This document shows, piece by piece, positions 15,546-23,977 of a stretch of DNA of 64,000 nucleotides. The DNA is from Dysgonomonas sp. 521 (lineage in GTDB: Bacteria > Bacteroidota > Bacteroidia > Bacteroidales > Dysgonomonadaceae). The stretch covers positions 43,936 to 107,935 of the forward strand of contig NZ_QVMO01000005.1 in NCBI RefSeq assembly GCF_010501055.1, given 5' to 3'. Position 1 is the stretch's first letter; every line of letters starts with the position of its first letter. Made by a program: the position numbers and the translations under genes. The notes under the pieces were generated by a model. That model searched no databases. It saw only the letters and a program-made list of their open reading frames with translations, and was not told where the DNA came from.

Positions 15546-16511
15546 TTACGATTTCAGCTTCTCTAACTGTTCGGCGCTAAGATAAATAAATTTCTGTCCT
15601 TTTACCTTAGCATCGCCTACAGCTGATTGTACTTCCCAATCAAGGAATTTTCCCCTCGAATATTCATCTATATCGGATAGGGATACCTGTATCTTATCAT
15701 TACTAATTTCCGGTATAAAGACTGTCGTTTCCTCTTCCTGGATAAAGTTTTCCTGTTCTTCTACCGTTGGAGTATCCGGTAAAATTTCATCCGGTATATC
15801 TTCAATTGGCACTTCCGCCGTTTCCGGAATTAATTCCTCATAATCGGGGGTATATTCTTCTGTTTCAACAGACCTAATTTCTTCGTTTACCTCAATAATT
15901 TCGGTTTCTTCTTCCTGAGGTAATGGAACGATTGGTAACGGAATTTCTTTAACAACTTCCTGATATACAGGTGGCGTTTCAGTATCTTTATATTCATCCA
16001 GAATCTGTTCGAATATAGAGCCTATTTCATCTACTTTTTCTTTCTCCAATCTATACAGATTCTCCATTTCGGTAAGATTTGAAGATAGGTAGGGTACTTT
16101 TTTCAGTACAATTTCCCTGTTAAAGCACTCGATAGAAACATAACTTTTGTTTGGTACAGAGGTCTTAAAATCAATAAAGATATTATAGTCCCTCGTATAA
16201 CGAATATTGTAACTTGTAAGTTGTTGATATTTAATGTGATGTATTACCTTTATCCCATCCTCCTGTATAAAGATAAACTCCCCGGTTTCATCATTATAAC
16301 TAAAAAGATAAAACCCTACGGCACTGTCAATGATTTCTTCATCCTGAAAATTATTATATGTACTCAGTATCGAACGTAGCCTGGATGAATGGTAGTTTTC
16401 CCAGTTAAAGCGGGATGTTTGTTGTGGCTTCTGCTCATTGAGGTGTTTCAGCAAGCTTCTGACTACCGATATTACAATGAAGATAACAAAGAGTACGGTA
16501 AAAAATGACAT
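15546..16511 (-). CDS. Membrane-anchored acidic protein of unknown function
   Basis: Unrecognised 321-residue protein. An N-terminal membrane helix (FFTVLFVIFIVISVVRSLL, residues 3-21) is followed by a soluble domain to about 170 and a long low-complexity stretch rich in Glu, Pro, Ile and Val (about 172-265), then a short conserved-looking tail. The acidic stretch suggests a flexible linker. It stands alone between the radical SAM gene (convergent) and a repeat element, with no evident operon partner. Confidence 0.7.
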   Translation of the reverse strand: MSFFTVLFVIFIVISVVRSLLKHLNEQKPQQTSRFNWENYHSSRLRSILSTYNNFQDEEIIDSAVGFYLFSYNDETGEFIFIQEDGIKVIHHIKYQQLTSYNIRYTRDYNIFIDFKTSVPNKSYVSIECFNREIVLKKVPYLSSNLTEMENLYRLEKEKVDEIGSIFEQILDEYKDTETPPVYQEVVKEIPLPIVPLPQEEETEIIEVNEEIRSVETEEYTPDYEELIPETAEVPIEDIPDEILPDTPTVEEQENFIQEEETTVFIPEISNDKIQVSLSDIDEYSRGKFLDWEVQSAVGDAKVKGQKFIYLSAEQLEKLKS

Positions 16512-16556
16512 GGTGAATCATTATAAAGGTTATATCAACAAACATACAAAAAAATA

Positions 16557-16770
16557 AGAAACTGTTTAAATTTTATTCGTTCAAATTTTTAGAGATGTTT
16601 TAGAGATGTTTTTTCCTTTCTTGAAACGATAATAGCGGGCTATTTACATACGCTTCGCTCCTGTGACCGTTGGTTGAGTTGAGAGAAAGGAAAAAACAGC
16701 CGAAAACAGGCTAAAAATGAACGAAGAAAAAGGTATAATAAAATATTCGTATAAAATTTAAACAGTTTCT
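16557..16770. repeat. Inverted-repeat element, family R1 (copy a)
   Basis: About 214 bp bounded by AGAAACTGTTTAAATTTTAT and its inverse. Inside are TTTTTAGAGATGTTTTAGAG and ACATACGCTTCGCTCCTGTG, shared with copies at 35012, 52582 and (inverted) 60432. Too small to code for protein; a MITE-like non-autonomous element that fills the gap between two minus-strand genes. Confidence 0.85.
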
Positions 16771-16811
16771 AAGGTGAAACGGAAGTAACACCTTATTTTT
16801 CAATCAGTATA

Positions 16812-17933
16812 TTAATAGTTTTCTACAATATATTTCACATCATGAGCTTCTACCAGTTGGGGGATCTCCAGCTTTTGCATCATCTTATCCAATACGTTTT
16901 CAGGCAGGGGAAATTCACGGTTGCGGTTCTGTGAGCGCCATTTCTCGTAAGGCTTTTCCAGATATACAATATTCACCTTGGCATCGTAGAGGGTAAATAA
17001 ATCTACCAGCTGCTGTCGCATCAGGCGTGTGATATTGGTTGCGTTCCAGATAAAGTCTTGTCCCTTACGCAGGTATTCGCGCGCCTGTTCTTTTGCTGTC
17101 TGCACTACCCAGCCCGTAGCCGACCTGTCAGTCGGGCTTAGTTTATGCTTGCGGCGTATAGCGTCGAGGCTGATAACCGGAATATCTTTGTTCAGAGACT
17201 GTATATAGTGGTCTTTGCCCATTCCGGGAAGTCCGGAAAGCATTGTTACCTCACTCTTGAAATCGTCGAAAGGTACATAGCCTATGTATCCGTCTATAGA
17301 ATTAAAATACTGGAACCGTGCATTCGGTGTTTCAAACTCCAGAGGTGTTCCCCAGCAACCTTCGTCTTTACAGAACATCTCAAACAGTTCCAGCGATTCC
17401 AGCAGTTGGGGCAGGTCTTCACATATACGGCCTTTAGCATCGGCTTGAGCCAATGTCTTTAGCTGCGATGTACTGATCCTTAGAGATACTTCGTGTATTT
17501 TCTTAGCCGGTTCCACCTTTTCGAGTAACCATAGAGGCAATCCGTGATAACGTACAAAAGAAGTTATCTTCTCCCTGATATGAAATGGGGTGGGAATGTC
17601 TCTGAAAAGGATCGTACGTGCCGTATATTCTCCGCGGCGGGCATGCCCGTTCGCCGAAACTTTCCCATAGCCCTCATCCTGCGATGTGGAACGCTTCTCT
17701 ACATCATGCAACAAAGCACTCGTCCAGAGTATTTCCTGCTCCTGTTCTGTCAGGGCGTTATACTGCGGCGATTTGGCAAGTTCGTCCAGTACCATTTGCG
17801 TGTGTATGGCAACATTGCCTTCTCCGTGATGTGTCCTGTGTTGTGGCACATCTTTCATGTCATTTACCCACCCGAACTGCTTTTCAAGGGCATTCCAGTC
17901 TTTATCTTGTGTAAGTTTCCAAATCTTTTCCAT
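16812..17933 (-). CDS. HD-Pnk: HD phosphoesterase fused to polynucleotide 5'-kinase
   Basis: Bifunctional end-healing enzyme of 373 residues. The N-terminal HD domain shows HHGEGNVAIHTQMV (35-48), ALLHDVEK (73-80) and a later HGLPLW, giving the metal-binding histidines and aspartate. The C-terminal kinase has P-loop GLPGMGKD (234-241) and a distal arginine segment RSQNRNREFPLP. This two-domain architecture is known from Runella slithyformis HD-Pnk, which removes 2',3'-cyclic phosphate or 2'-phosphate ends and phosphorylates 5'-OH. It is 13 bp after the ligase gene. This gives the cell a second healing enzyme with a different phosphatase fold from the T4-type Pnkp at 10126-11040. Confidence 0.92.
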   Translation of the reverse strand: MEKIWKLTQDKDWNALEKQFGWVNDMKDVPQHRTHHGEGNVAIHTQMVLDELAKSPQYNALTEQEQEILWTSALLHDVEKRSTSQDEGYGKVSANGHARRGEYTARTILFRDIPTPFHIREKITSFVRYHGLPLWLLEKVEPAKKIHEVSLRISTSQLKTLAQADAKGRICEDLPQLLESLELFEMFCKDEGCWGTPLEFETPNARFQYFNSIDGYIGYVPFDDFKSEVTMLSGLPGMGKDHYIQSLNKDIPVISLDAIRRKHKLSPTDRSATGWVVQTAKEQAREYLRKGQDFIWNATNITRLMRQQLVDLFTLYDAKVNIVYLEKPYEKWRSQNRNREFPLPENVLDKMMQKLEIPQLVEAHDVKYIVENY

Positions 17934-17946
17934 AATTTATTCTTTT

Positions 17947-18651
17947 TTATCGAATGGGATAATTCCTTTCCCAAACTAATTGAGCTCGTTTCCAGTTGCG
18001 AGTCCAGTGCTCGCCTGTTTTTACATGTCCTTTTCGTACATATTTAAAAACGTTATGTGCAAAATCGGATACAGCATATTCCCCAATATTGCGGGTAACG
18101 ATACCTTCCCGTGTGCAGTCCTGCCCCAATTGAGTATCCACTGAACCGAATATGCTGGGTTCTTTAGCCCATTCCAGTATCTGGTTTTTCAGACAATCTT
18201 CTGTTAATCCTTCAACATACTGAATAGCTAACTCCGGCACAGTCGGGAAATCGAACATTGCGGCGTAGAATTTCACTTCTTCCCACGAAAGCCATTTATC
18301 TGATTGACGTACAGCAAATATGTAATAATATGACTCTATCTGCTTGTATTCGATAGAGTGTACAGCATACAGGTTTTCGCCGAATAGTTCGATATCTCCC
18401 AGGTCTCGCTTAATCAATTCCCAATGTTCCCTAATCTGGGCTGTCCAGGGGGAAGTTGTTGGTGCCGCATGCGAGCGGGCAAAAACGCCATATTGATTCA
18501 GGCAATTATTTTCGCCATCCAGCTTTTCTGTATGTACGAGGGTCTTTATCTGCTGAATATCGTCCCAGTATGTATGATTGATGCGGTCGTCGCTGGTAGT
18601 TCCGGGCGAAAACGGAAAATGATAGGTACGACCATATTTTTGTGATAACAT
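17947..18651 (-). CDS. RNA ligase (Rnl family, partner of HD-Pnk)
   Basis: ATP-dependent RNA ligase of 234 residues. Motif I TEKLDGENN with likely nucleophile Lys43, motif III-like ELFGENLYAVHSI (about 89-101), motif IV EGIVTRN (about 183-189), motif V FKYVRKGHVK. It is a compact nucleotidyltransferase without an added C-terminal domain. First gene of a two-gene minus-strand operon with HD-Pnk, a pairing known in other Bacteroidetes. The structured leader at 18653-18760 ends 1 bp before its start codon, which suggests translational control. Confidence 0.9.
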   Translation of the reverse strand: MLSQKYGRTYHFPFSPGTTSDDRINHTYWDDIQQIKTLVHTEKLDGENNCLNQYGVFARSHAAPTTSPWTAQIREHWELIKRDLGDIELFGENLYAVHSIEYKQIESYYYIFAVRQSDKWLSWEEVKFYAAMFDFPTVPELAIQYVEGLTEDCLKNQILEWAKEPSIFGSVDTQLGQDCTREGIVTRNIGEYAVSDFAHNVFKYVRKGHVKTGEHWTRNWKRAQLVWERNYPIR

Positions 18652-18652
18652 A

Positions 18653-18760
18653 ATGTAATTGTTTTGTGAATATAGAATACAATAAACTGCAACTACAGGT
18701 TAGAACCTATAGCCGCCAACTTCCGGGAAGGCTCCCGGTATGTATCCTAAACAATTACAT
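18653..18760 (-). promoter_or_regulatory. Structured 5' leader of the ligase/HD-Pnk operon
   Basis: On the minus strand a 12-bp perfect outer stem (ATGTAATTGTTT at 18653-18664 with AAACAATTACAT at 18749-18760) encloses a 7-bp stem (18675-18681 with 18741-18747, one G-U) and two hairpins, CCGGGA/TCCCGG (18723-18738) and CTACAGG/CCTATAG (18693-18712). The result is a three- or four-way junction ending one base before the ligase start ATG, so the ribosome-binding region is inside the outer stem. All of it lies between the promoter and the gene. It could be a riboswitch-like or autoregulatory element, or alternatively a small inverted-repeat insertion. Confidence 0.55.
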
Positions 18761-18796
18761 GACATCAATTATAAAAGAGTTTTTCGAATCTGGAAA

Positions 18797-18804
18797 CAAA
18801 GATA
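18797..18804 (-). promoter_or_regulatory. -7 promoter element of the ligase/HD-Pnk operon
   Basis: TATCTTTG on the minus strand, full TAnnTTTG match, 146 bp before the ligase start codon. This places the whole structured leader in the 5' UTR. Confidence 0.6.
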
Positions 18805-18870
18805 TAAATATTTTTTAACTAAAGCAAATATACTTGTTTGTCCTGGTTTGTGTGTGATTTTGAAATATAA

Positions 18871-18912
18871 CGCAATTCGTTTGCGCAACTCAGATATTTT
18901 TCTCTATTTTTG
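18871..18912 (+). promoter_or_regulatory. Operator and promoter of the CbrC-like gene
   Basis: Inverted repeat CGCA-N7-TGCG (18871-18885), the same half-sites and spacing as at 6541-6555 and 13929-13943, followed by -7 element TATTTTTG (18905-18912), 25 bp before the start codon. It lies in the divergent region shared with the ligase/HD-Pnk operon. Confidence 0.55.
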
Positions 18913-18924
18913 ATTTCCTTATAA

Positions 18925-19851
<927 letters not shown>

Positions 19852-19859
19852 AAGTAATA

Positions 19860-19902
19860 AGAGCCTGTTTAAGCTTTAGCAAAAATTTCTATTACAGGCT
19901 CT
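19860..19902. repeat. Shortened R1 element / hairpin after the CbrC-like gene
   Basis: Ends AGAGCCTGT and ACAGGCTCT match the termini of R1 copies e and f, but nearly all the middle is missing. The remaining hairpin could act as terminator for the CbrC-like gene. Confidence 0.6.
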
Positions 19903-19927
19903 ATAAAAGATTTGGGAGAAATAAATT

Positions 19928-20944
19928 ATGCCAGTAAACAGAAATGCACTGATACGATATAAAACAATAGATACCTGCCTGCGCAACCGTTATCGCAGAT
20001 GGACGCTCGAAGACCTGATTGAAGCCTGTTCGGATGCTTTGTACGAATATGAAGGTATCGATAAAGGTATCAGCAAACGCACTGTGCAGATGGATATACA
20101 GATGATGCGTAGTGAAAAGCTGGGCTACAATGCACCGATTGTTGTCTATGACAATAAGTATTATACCTATGAAGATGAGGATTATAGCATAACGAATACC
20201 CCCCTGTCGGAGCAAGACCTGAAAGTGATGTCGGAAGCAGTAGAAGTATTACGACAATTTAAAAGCTTTTCTTACTTCACTGGGATGGACGATATTGTCA
20301 GCCGCCTCGAAGACCATGTGACTTCGGCTAAACAGAAAACTGTACCCGTTATTGACTTTGAGAAGAATGAAGGACTCAAAGGACTGGATTACCTCGATGC
20401 TATTTACCATGCTATCGTCAACAAGCAATCGCTGGAAATGAAATATCGTTCGTTTAAGGCTCGTTCGGCCTCTACCTTTATTTTTTATCCTTATTTGCTG
20501 AAAGAGTACCGTAACCGCTGGTTTGTATTTGGTGTAAAAAAAGGAACGCAGATGCTTATGAATCTGGCTTTGGATAGAATTCATAGGCTGGAGATTGCAG
20601 AAAATGAACCATATCGGGATAATACAATATTCGACACAGGCACTTTCTTCGATAATGTTATCGGTGTTACAAAAACTTTGAATCAGGAAGCGGAAGTCGT
20701 TCGTTTTTGGGCAGACAGGCAAAATGCTCCTTATATAAAGACAAAACCTTTCCATAAGAGCCAAAAGGTAGTAGAAGAAAATGAAGATGGTTCGCTTGTG
20801 TTCGAAATAGAGGTTGTAATTAATCAGGAACTGCAACGGGAGATTTTCGGCTTTGCCAACAGTATCAAAGTATTATCTCCTCAATCTTTAGTCGATTTTT
20901 TTGGCTGGAAATTCCGTTTGGCTAAAGAACTGTATAACAGTTAA
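19928..20944 (+). CDS. WYL-domain transcriptional regulator
   Basis: Protein of 338 residues. The N-terminal winged-helix region (RYKTIDTCLRNRYRRWTLEDLIEACSD, ISKRTVQMDIQMMR) is a DNA-binding HTH; the WYL domain follows (YRSFKARSASTFIFYPYLLKEYRNRWFVFG, about residues 165-215), then the WCX-type C-terminal domain. WYL regulators are common controllers of phage-defence and RNA- or DNA-repair loci and are thought to sense nucleic acid or nucleotide ligands. It is the obvious candidate to bind the CGCA-N7-TGCG repeats of this island. The start ATG follows GGGAGAAATAAATT, a fair ribosome-binding site. Confidence 0.88.
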   Translation: MPVNRNALIRYKTIDTCLRNRYRRWTLEDLIEACSDALYEYEGIDKGISKRTVQMDIQMMRSEKLGYNAPIVVYDNKYYTYEDEDYSITNTPLSEQDLKVMSEAVEVLRQFKSFSYFTGMDDIVSRLEDHVTSAKQKTVPVIDFEKNEGLKGLDYLDAIYHAIVNKQSLEMKYRSFKARSASTFIFYPYLLKEYRNRWFVFGVKKGTQMLMNLALDRIHRLEIAENEPYRDNTIFDTGTFFDNVIGVTKTLNQEAEVVRFWADRQNAPYIKTKPFHKSQKVVEENEDGSLVFEIEVVINQELQREIFGFANSIKVLSPQSLVDFFGWKFRLAKELYNS

Positions 20945-20999
20945 CAGTTAACAAGGTTCTTTACTATAACCTTCATTGCTGAATCATATTATTTTATTG

Positions 21000-21072
21000 T
21001 TTGCGTAAAAAATACGCCAATTATTTTGCGGGTAAGAAATAATCACATATATTTGCGTAAAAATTACGCTAA
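21000..21072 (+). promoter_or_regulatory. Tandem NrtR-type operators before the Nudix regulator gene
   Basis: Two 21-bp palindromes of form TTTGCGTA-N5-TACGCAAA: 21000-21020 (right arm TACGCCAA) and 21052-21072 (right arm TACGCTAA), 52 bp centre to centre. Same motif pair as at 25290-25362 and 39866-39943. Suggests autoregulation. Confidence 0.75.
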
Positions 21073-21093
21073 CTATAGTTTGAAATTAAACAT

Positions 21094-21795
21094 ATGGAAC
21101 AACCGGGAAGTTACGTTTATGAATATCCGAGACCGGCAGTGACGACTGACTGTGTTATATTCGGATTTGACGAAGGAGAGTTAAAGATTCTATTGATTGA
21201 GAGAGGGATTGAACCATATAAGGGTAGATGGGCTTTACCCGGCGGTTTCCTCGATATGAACGAAGATGCAGAAACCTGTGCCCGCCGTAAATTATTGGAG
21301 GAGACTTGCTTGTCCGACTTGTTTATGGAGCAATTGTATACCTTTTCGGCAGTAGAGCGTGACCCTCGTTACAGGGTGGTGAGTATAGCTTATTATGCAT
21401 TGGTGAAGCTATCTGATTATGATGCGCAGGCAGGTGCGGATACGGCGAATATAAAGTGGTTTCCACTCTCGGAGGTTCCCGATTTGGCTTTCGACCATCA
21501 GGAGATACTAAGGATGGCGATAGAACGCCTGAAAGGAAAAATAAAGTATCAGCCTATCGGTTTTGAGTTGCTGCCGGAAGAATTTACATTGCCGGAGTTA
21601 CATCAGCTATATGAAACCGTTTTGCAAACAAAACTGGACAGGCGTAATTTCAGAAAGAAAATGCTGAGTTTCGGGCTTCTGATAGATAAAAATGAGTTTT
21701 TGAGCGGAGCGCCAAACAGAGCGCCAAAGCTGTATAGCTTCGATAAAGAAAAATATGAGAAGTTATCAAAGGAAGGATTTTACTTTGAACTCTGA
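21094..21795 (+). CDS. NrtR-like Nudix transcriptional regulator
   Basis: Protein of 233 residues: N-terminal Nudix domain (GRWALPGGFLDMNED, then ARRKLLEETCL) and a C-terminal winged helix (about 155-233, LPELHQLYETVLQTKLDRRNFRKKML). This is the layout of NrtR, which senses ADP-ribose and controls NAD metabolism. In the Nudix box the usual REUxEE glutamate is Lys (RKLLEE), so hydrolase activity is probably lost and the domain only senses ligand. Tandem palindromes precede the gene and also precede the PARG gene and the TonB-PnuC-NadR operon, its likely regulon. Confidence 0.88.
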   Translation: MEQPGSYVYEYPRPAVTTDCVIFGFDEGELKILLIERGIEPYKGRWALPGGFLDMNEDAETCARRKLLEETCLSDLFMEQLYTFSAVERDPRYRVVSIAYYALVKLSDYDAQAGADTANIKWFPLSEVPDLAFDHQEILRMAIERLKGKIKYQPIGFELLPEEFTLPELHQLYETVLQTKLDRRNFRKKMLSFGLLIDKNEFLSGAPNRAPKLYSFDKEKYEKLSKEGFYFEL

Positions 21796-21833
21796 TAATT
21801 AGCAATATAATATATAGAAAAAGAACTTGATAC

Positions 21834-22397
21834 ATGAAAAAATATGCTACTTACAATCTAAGTTGGTTACTAAATAAAGTAGAGAAAAAAGAAAGTGTAA
21901 AATACCTTCTTTTCTGGGGACATGCCGTGTCAAAAGACGGCTCGGTAACAAAATCCTGCTTTAGCCAGTGGTGGCAGAGCGCTTTTACGGTAGATGGGGT
22001 GAGATATGCTACTGCCGAACACTGGATGATGGCGAAGAAAGCCGAATTGTTTGACCCGGAAATGATTGAAGAAATCTTACAAGCTACATCTCCTGCCGCA
22101 GCTAAAAAGCTGGGACGTAAAGTCAAAAACTTCGACCCGAAAGTATGGGGTGAAAACTGTTTCGATATTGTGTGCGAAGGAAACTATCATAAGTTCTCTC
22201 AACATGCCGACCTGAAAGAGTTTCTTCTGGATACAAAAGACCGGGTATTGGTTGAGGCCAGTCCTGTAGATAAAATCTGGGGAATAGGAATGGCACAGGA
22301 TAACGAACATGCCGAGAATCCCCGCTTATGGAAAGGTTCTAATCTGTTAGGTTTTGCCCTGATGGAGGTACGGGATAGACTAAAAATCATGAAATGA
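21834..22397 (+). CDS. NADAR family protein (YbiA-like ADP-ribose glycosidase)
   Basis: Protein of 187 residues with the family landmarks FWGH, SCFSQWW, VDGVRYATAEHWMMAKKAELF, GRKVKNFD, NYHKFSQ, LVEASPVDKIWGIG. NADAR proteins cleave N-glycosidic bonds of ADP-ribose-type compounds; some remove ADP-ribose from guanine in nucleic acid. Its stop overlaps the start of the next (truncated) reading frame by 4 bp. It stands among macrodomain, PARG, KptA and NrtR genes, consistent with ADP-ribose clean-up. Confidence 0.9.
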   Translation: MKKYATYNLSWLLNKVEKKESVKYLLFWGHAVSKDGSVTKSCFSQWWQSAFTVDGVRYATAEHWMMAKKAELFDPEMIEEILQATSPAAAKKLGRKVKNFDPKVWGENCFDIVCEGNYHKFSQHADLKEFLLDTKDRVLVEASPVDKIWGIGMAQDNEHAENPRLWKGSNLLGFALMEVRDRLKIMK

Positions 22398-22498
22398 AAG
22401 TCTATATACAAATAGATAATAAAGATAATTTCTTTAATGTAAATGCTTTTCTAGCCAATGAGGGGTTTGAATTTCTGGGATGGGAGATCCAAAAGTAA
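22394..22498 (+). pseudogene. N-terminal remnant, probably ATP-grasp (R2K-like) protein
   Basis: A 34-codon frame starting MKVYIQIDNKDNFF and continuing NVNAFLANEGFEFLGWEIQK, then stop. The start resembles the N-terminus of R2K-type ATP-grasp proteins often found in such loci, but the rest of the gene is absent. The 4-bp overlap with the NADAR gene shows it was part of the operon before truncation. Family assignment is from memory of the N-terminal pattern and is tentative. Confidence 0.4.
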
Positions 22499-22752
22499 GC
22501 AAAAAAGCATTGCGCCCCGCTTCGCCGTACGACCCACCATCGGCTTGCCGGCTGAATGAAGTGATGAATGATTCATCTTTCTACAGATTGGCAGACGATG
22601 TTTAAAAGCGCCCGCACTTCATTCTACGCCGCCTGCACCGGGTGGGTCGCCGAGGGACAAAGCACTAGCCTTTTGCTTCCTTTTGGGCAATGCCAAAAGG
22701 AGGGGCAAGCCCGGGAGGGCGCGGCAGTATGAGCCAATGCTAAAAAGTTTAA
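22499..22752. repeat. GC-rich inserted segment with inverted repeats
   Basis: About 250 bp, visibly richer in G and C than its surroundings. It holds inverted sequences ACGACCCACC (near 22530) and GGTGGGTCG (near 22642) and GCCTTTTGG-type hairpins near 22690. It separates the ATP-grasp remnant from the 5'-truncated macrodomain gene, so it is probably an insertion or deletion scar that removed the end of one gene and the start of the other. Confidence 0.55.
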
Positions 22753-22755
22753 ACC

Positions 22756-23037
22756 ATGATGGTTTTTGTGCAGGTAGAGCCGTATATTTACGTAGCGAAT
22801 ATGATTGGTCAGCGCGGAACCAAAACAGGACGAAGTACAGGCGCTCCTGTTAGGTATGAGGCTATTGAGGCATGTCTTGAGAAACTGGCTGTAGATGCAA
22901 AGCAATTGGGTGCCAGTGTGCACATGCCGCGTATCGGTTGTGGGCTTGCAGGGGGCAAGTGGAATAGAGTAGAGCCACTGATTGAGCAAACGCTAATAAA
23001 AAATGATATAGATGTCTATATCTACGATTTTGATTAA
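22756..23037 (+). pseudogene. 5'-truncated macrodomain gene (Poa1-like)
   Basis: Encodes 93 residues that match only the C-terminal half of the ADP-ribose-1''-phosphate phosphatase type macrodomain: FVQVEPYIYVANMIGQRG, GAPVRYEAIEACLEKLA, VHMPRIGCGLAGGKW, and the end DVYIYDFD. The N-terminal nucleotide-binding half (about 70 residues) is missing; an in-frame TAA lies just upstream at 22750. Such enzymes hydrolyse the by-product of the Tpt1/KptA reaction, and KptA is the next gene, so the intact gene would have been its functional partner. The fragment is unlikely to be active. Confidence 0.7.
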
Positions 23038-23056
23038 ATGACAAACAAATTAAAAA

Positions 23057-23599
23057 ATGACAGAACAACATAAAAAAAGAATAGGTAAATTCTTAAGCCT
23101 TGTACTAAGGCACGAACCCCAAAAAATAGGTATTAAACTCGACCCGAACGGTTGGGTAAATGTGCAGGAACTGATAGAAAAGTGCGGTAAACACAGAGTC
23201 TGTTTCACAATGAAAGAATTGGAAGAAATAGTAGCTACTAACGATAAGAAGCGTTATTCCTTCAGCGAAGATGGAACAAAGATACGTGCCAATCAGGGAC
23301 ATTCCGTTGATATAGACCTGGCGCTAAGCCCGGTGGAACCTCCCGAATATTTGTATCATGGCACGGCAGACCGTTTTTGTGCATCCATTATGGAGAATGG
23401 GATAAAGAGAGCAAGTCGTCAGCATGTACATCTGAGCAAGGACAAAGAGACGGCACATAAAGTCGGTTCTCGTCACGGACGTCCGGTAATTCTCACTATC
23501 TTGTCGGGACAAATGTACCGCAATGGAATAGAATTTTTTGTATCGGATAATGGCGTCTGGCTAACGGATTTTGTAGACCCTAAGTATATATCGGAATAG
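23057..23599 (+). CDS. kptA: RNA 2'-phosphotransferase (KptA/Tpt1)
   Basis: Protein of 180 residues, the usual length. Landmarks: SLVLRHEPQKIGIKLDPNGWV (N-terminal winged-helix part with the essential Arg-His), LYHGT, HVHLSKD, and the C-terminal GIEFFVSDNGVWLTD. The enzyme transfers an internal RNA 2'-phosphate to NAD+, giving ADP-ribose 1''-2'' cyclic phosphate and nicotinamide. Such 2'-phosphates are left by some tRNA ligation routes, so it links the RNA-repair half of the island to the ADP-ribose half. Confidence 0.93.
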   Translation: MTEQHKKRIGKFLSLVLRHEPQKIGIKLDPNGWVNVQELIEKCGKHRVCFTMKELEEIVATNDKKRYSFSEDGTKIRANQGHSVDIDLALSPVEPPEYLYHGTADRFCASIMENGIKRASRQHVHLSKDKETAHKVGSRHGRPVILTILSGQMYRNGIEFFVSDNGVWLTDFVDPKYISE

Positions 23600-23977
23600 A
23601 TGGAGAAAAAGGTAACGGAACAACTTGAAGCTCTCGGTTATTCTCAGGCTTGGCTTGACTTTGGTTTCCTTTCTTTGGATAAATTGGAACAGCAATATTA
23701 TGAAGTGAATAACAGTGACGATGATAATCCAGAGCATTACAGGTACGCAGTTTTAGTTAGCTTGTTAGATAAGGAACTTTCAGATGAAGATTTGTGCAAG
23801 CTGTTGAAACTTATAGAGTCTGATCCCGACCCGTCTATGGCTGGGTCTTTTGCTGCTTTATTATTAAGAAAGGCAGGAAGTACAGATACCAGATTTAAAC
23901 AGATAGCATCAGTATTATCTAAATTTGGAAAGTGGACAGAGAAGGTTATCAATATGGAAATACAGAAGAGAAAATGA
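23600..23977 (+). CDS. Hypothetical protein downstream of KptA
   Basis: Unrecognised 125-residue protein starting immediately after the KptA stop codon and overlapping the next start by 4 bp, so translationally coupled to both. Predicted helical, acidic centre (NNSDDDNPEHYRY), with HEAT-like spacing (LIESDPDPSMAGSFAALLLRKAGS). No signal peptide or catalytic motif seen. Confidence 0.7.
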   Translation: MEKKVTEQLEALGYSQAWLDFGFLSLDKLEQQYYEVNNSDDDNPEHYRYAVLVSLLDKELSDEDLCKLLKLIESDPDPSMAGSFAALLLRKAGSTDTRFKQIASVLSKFGKWTEKVINMEIQKRK

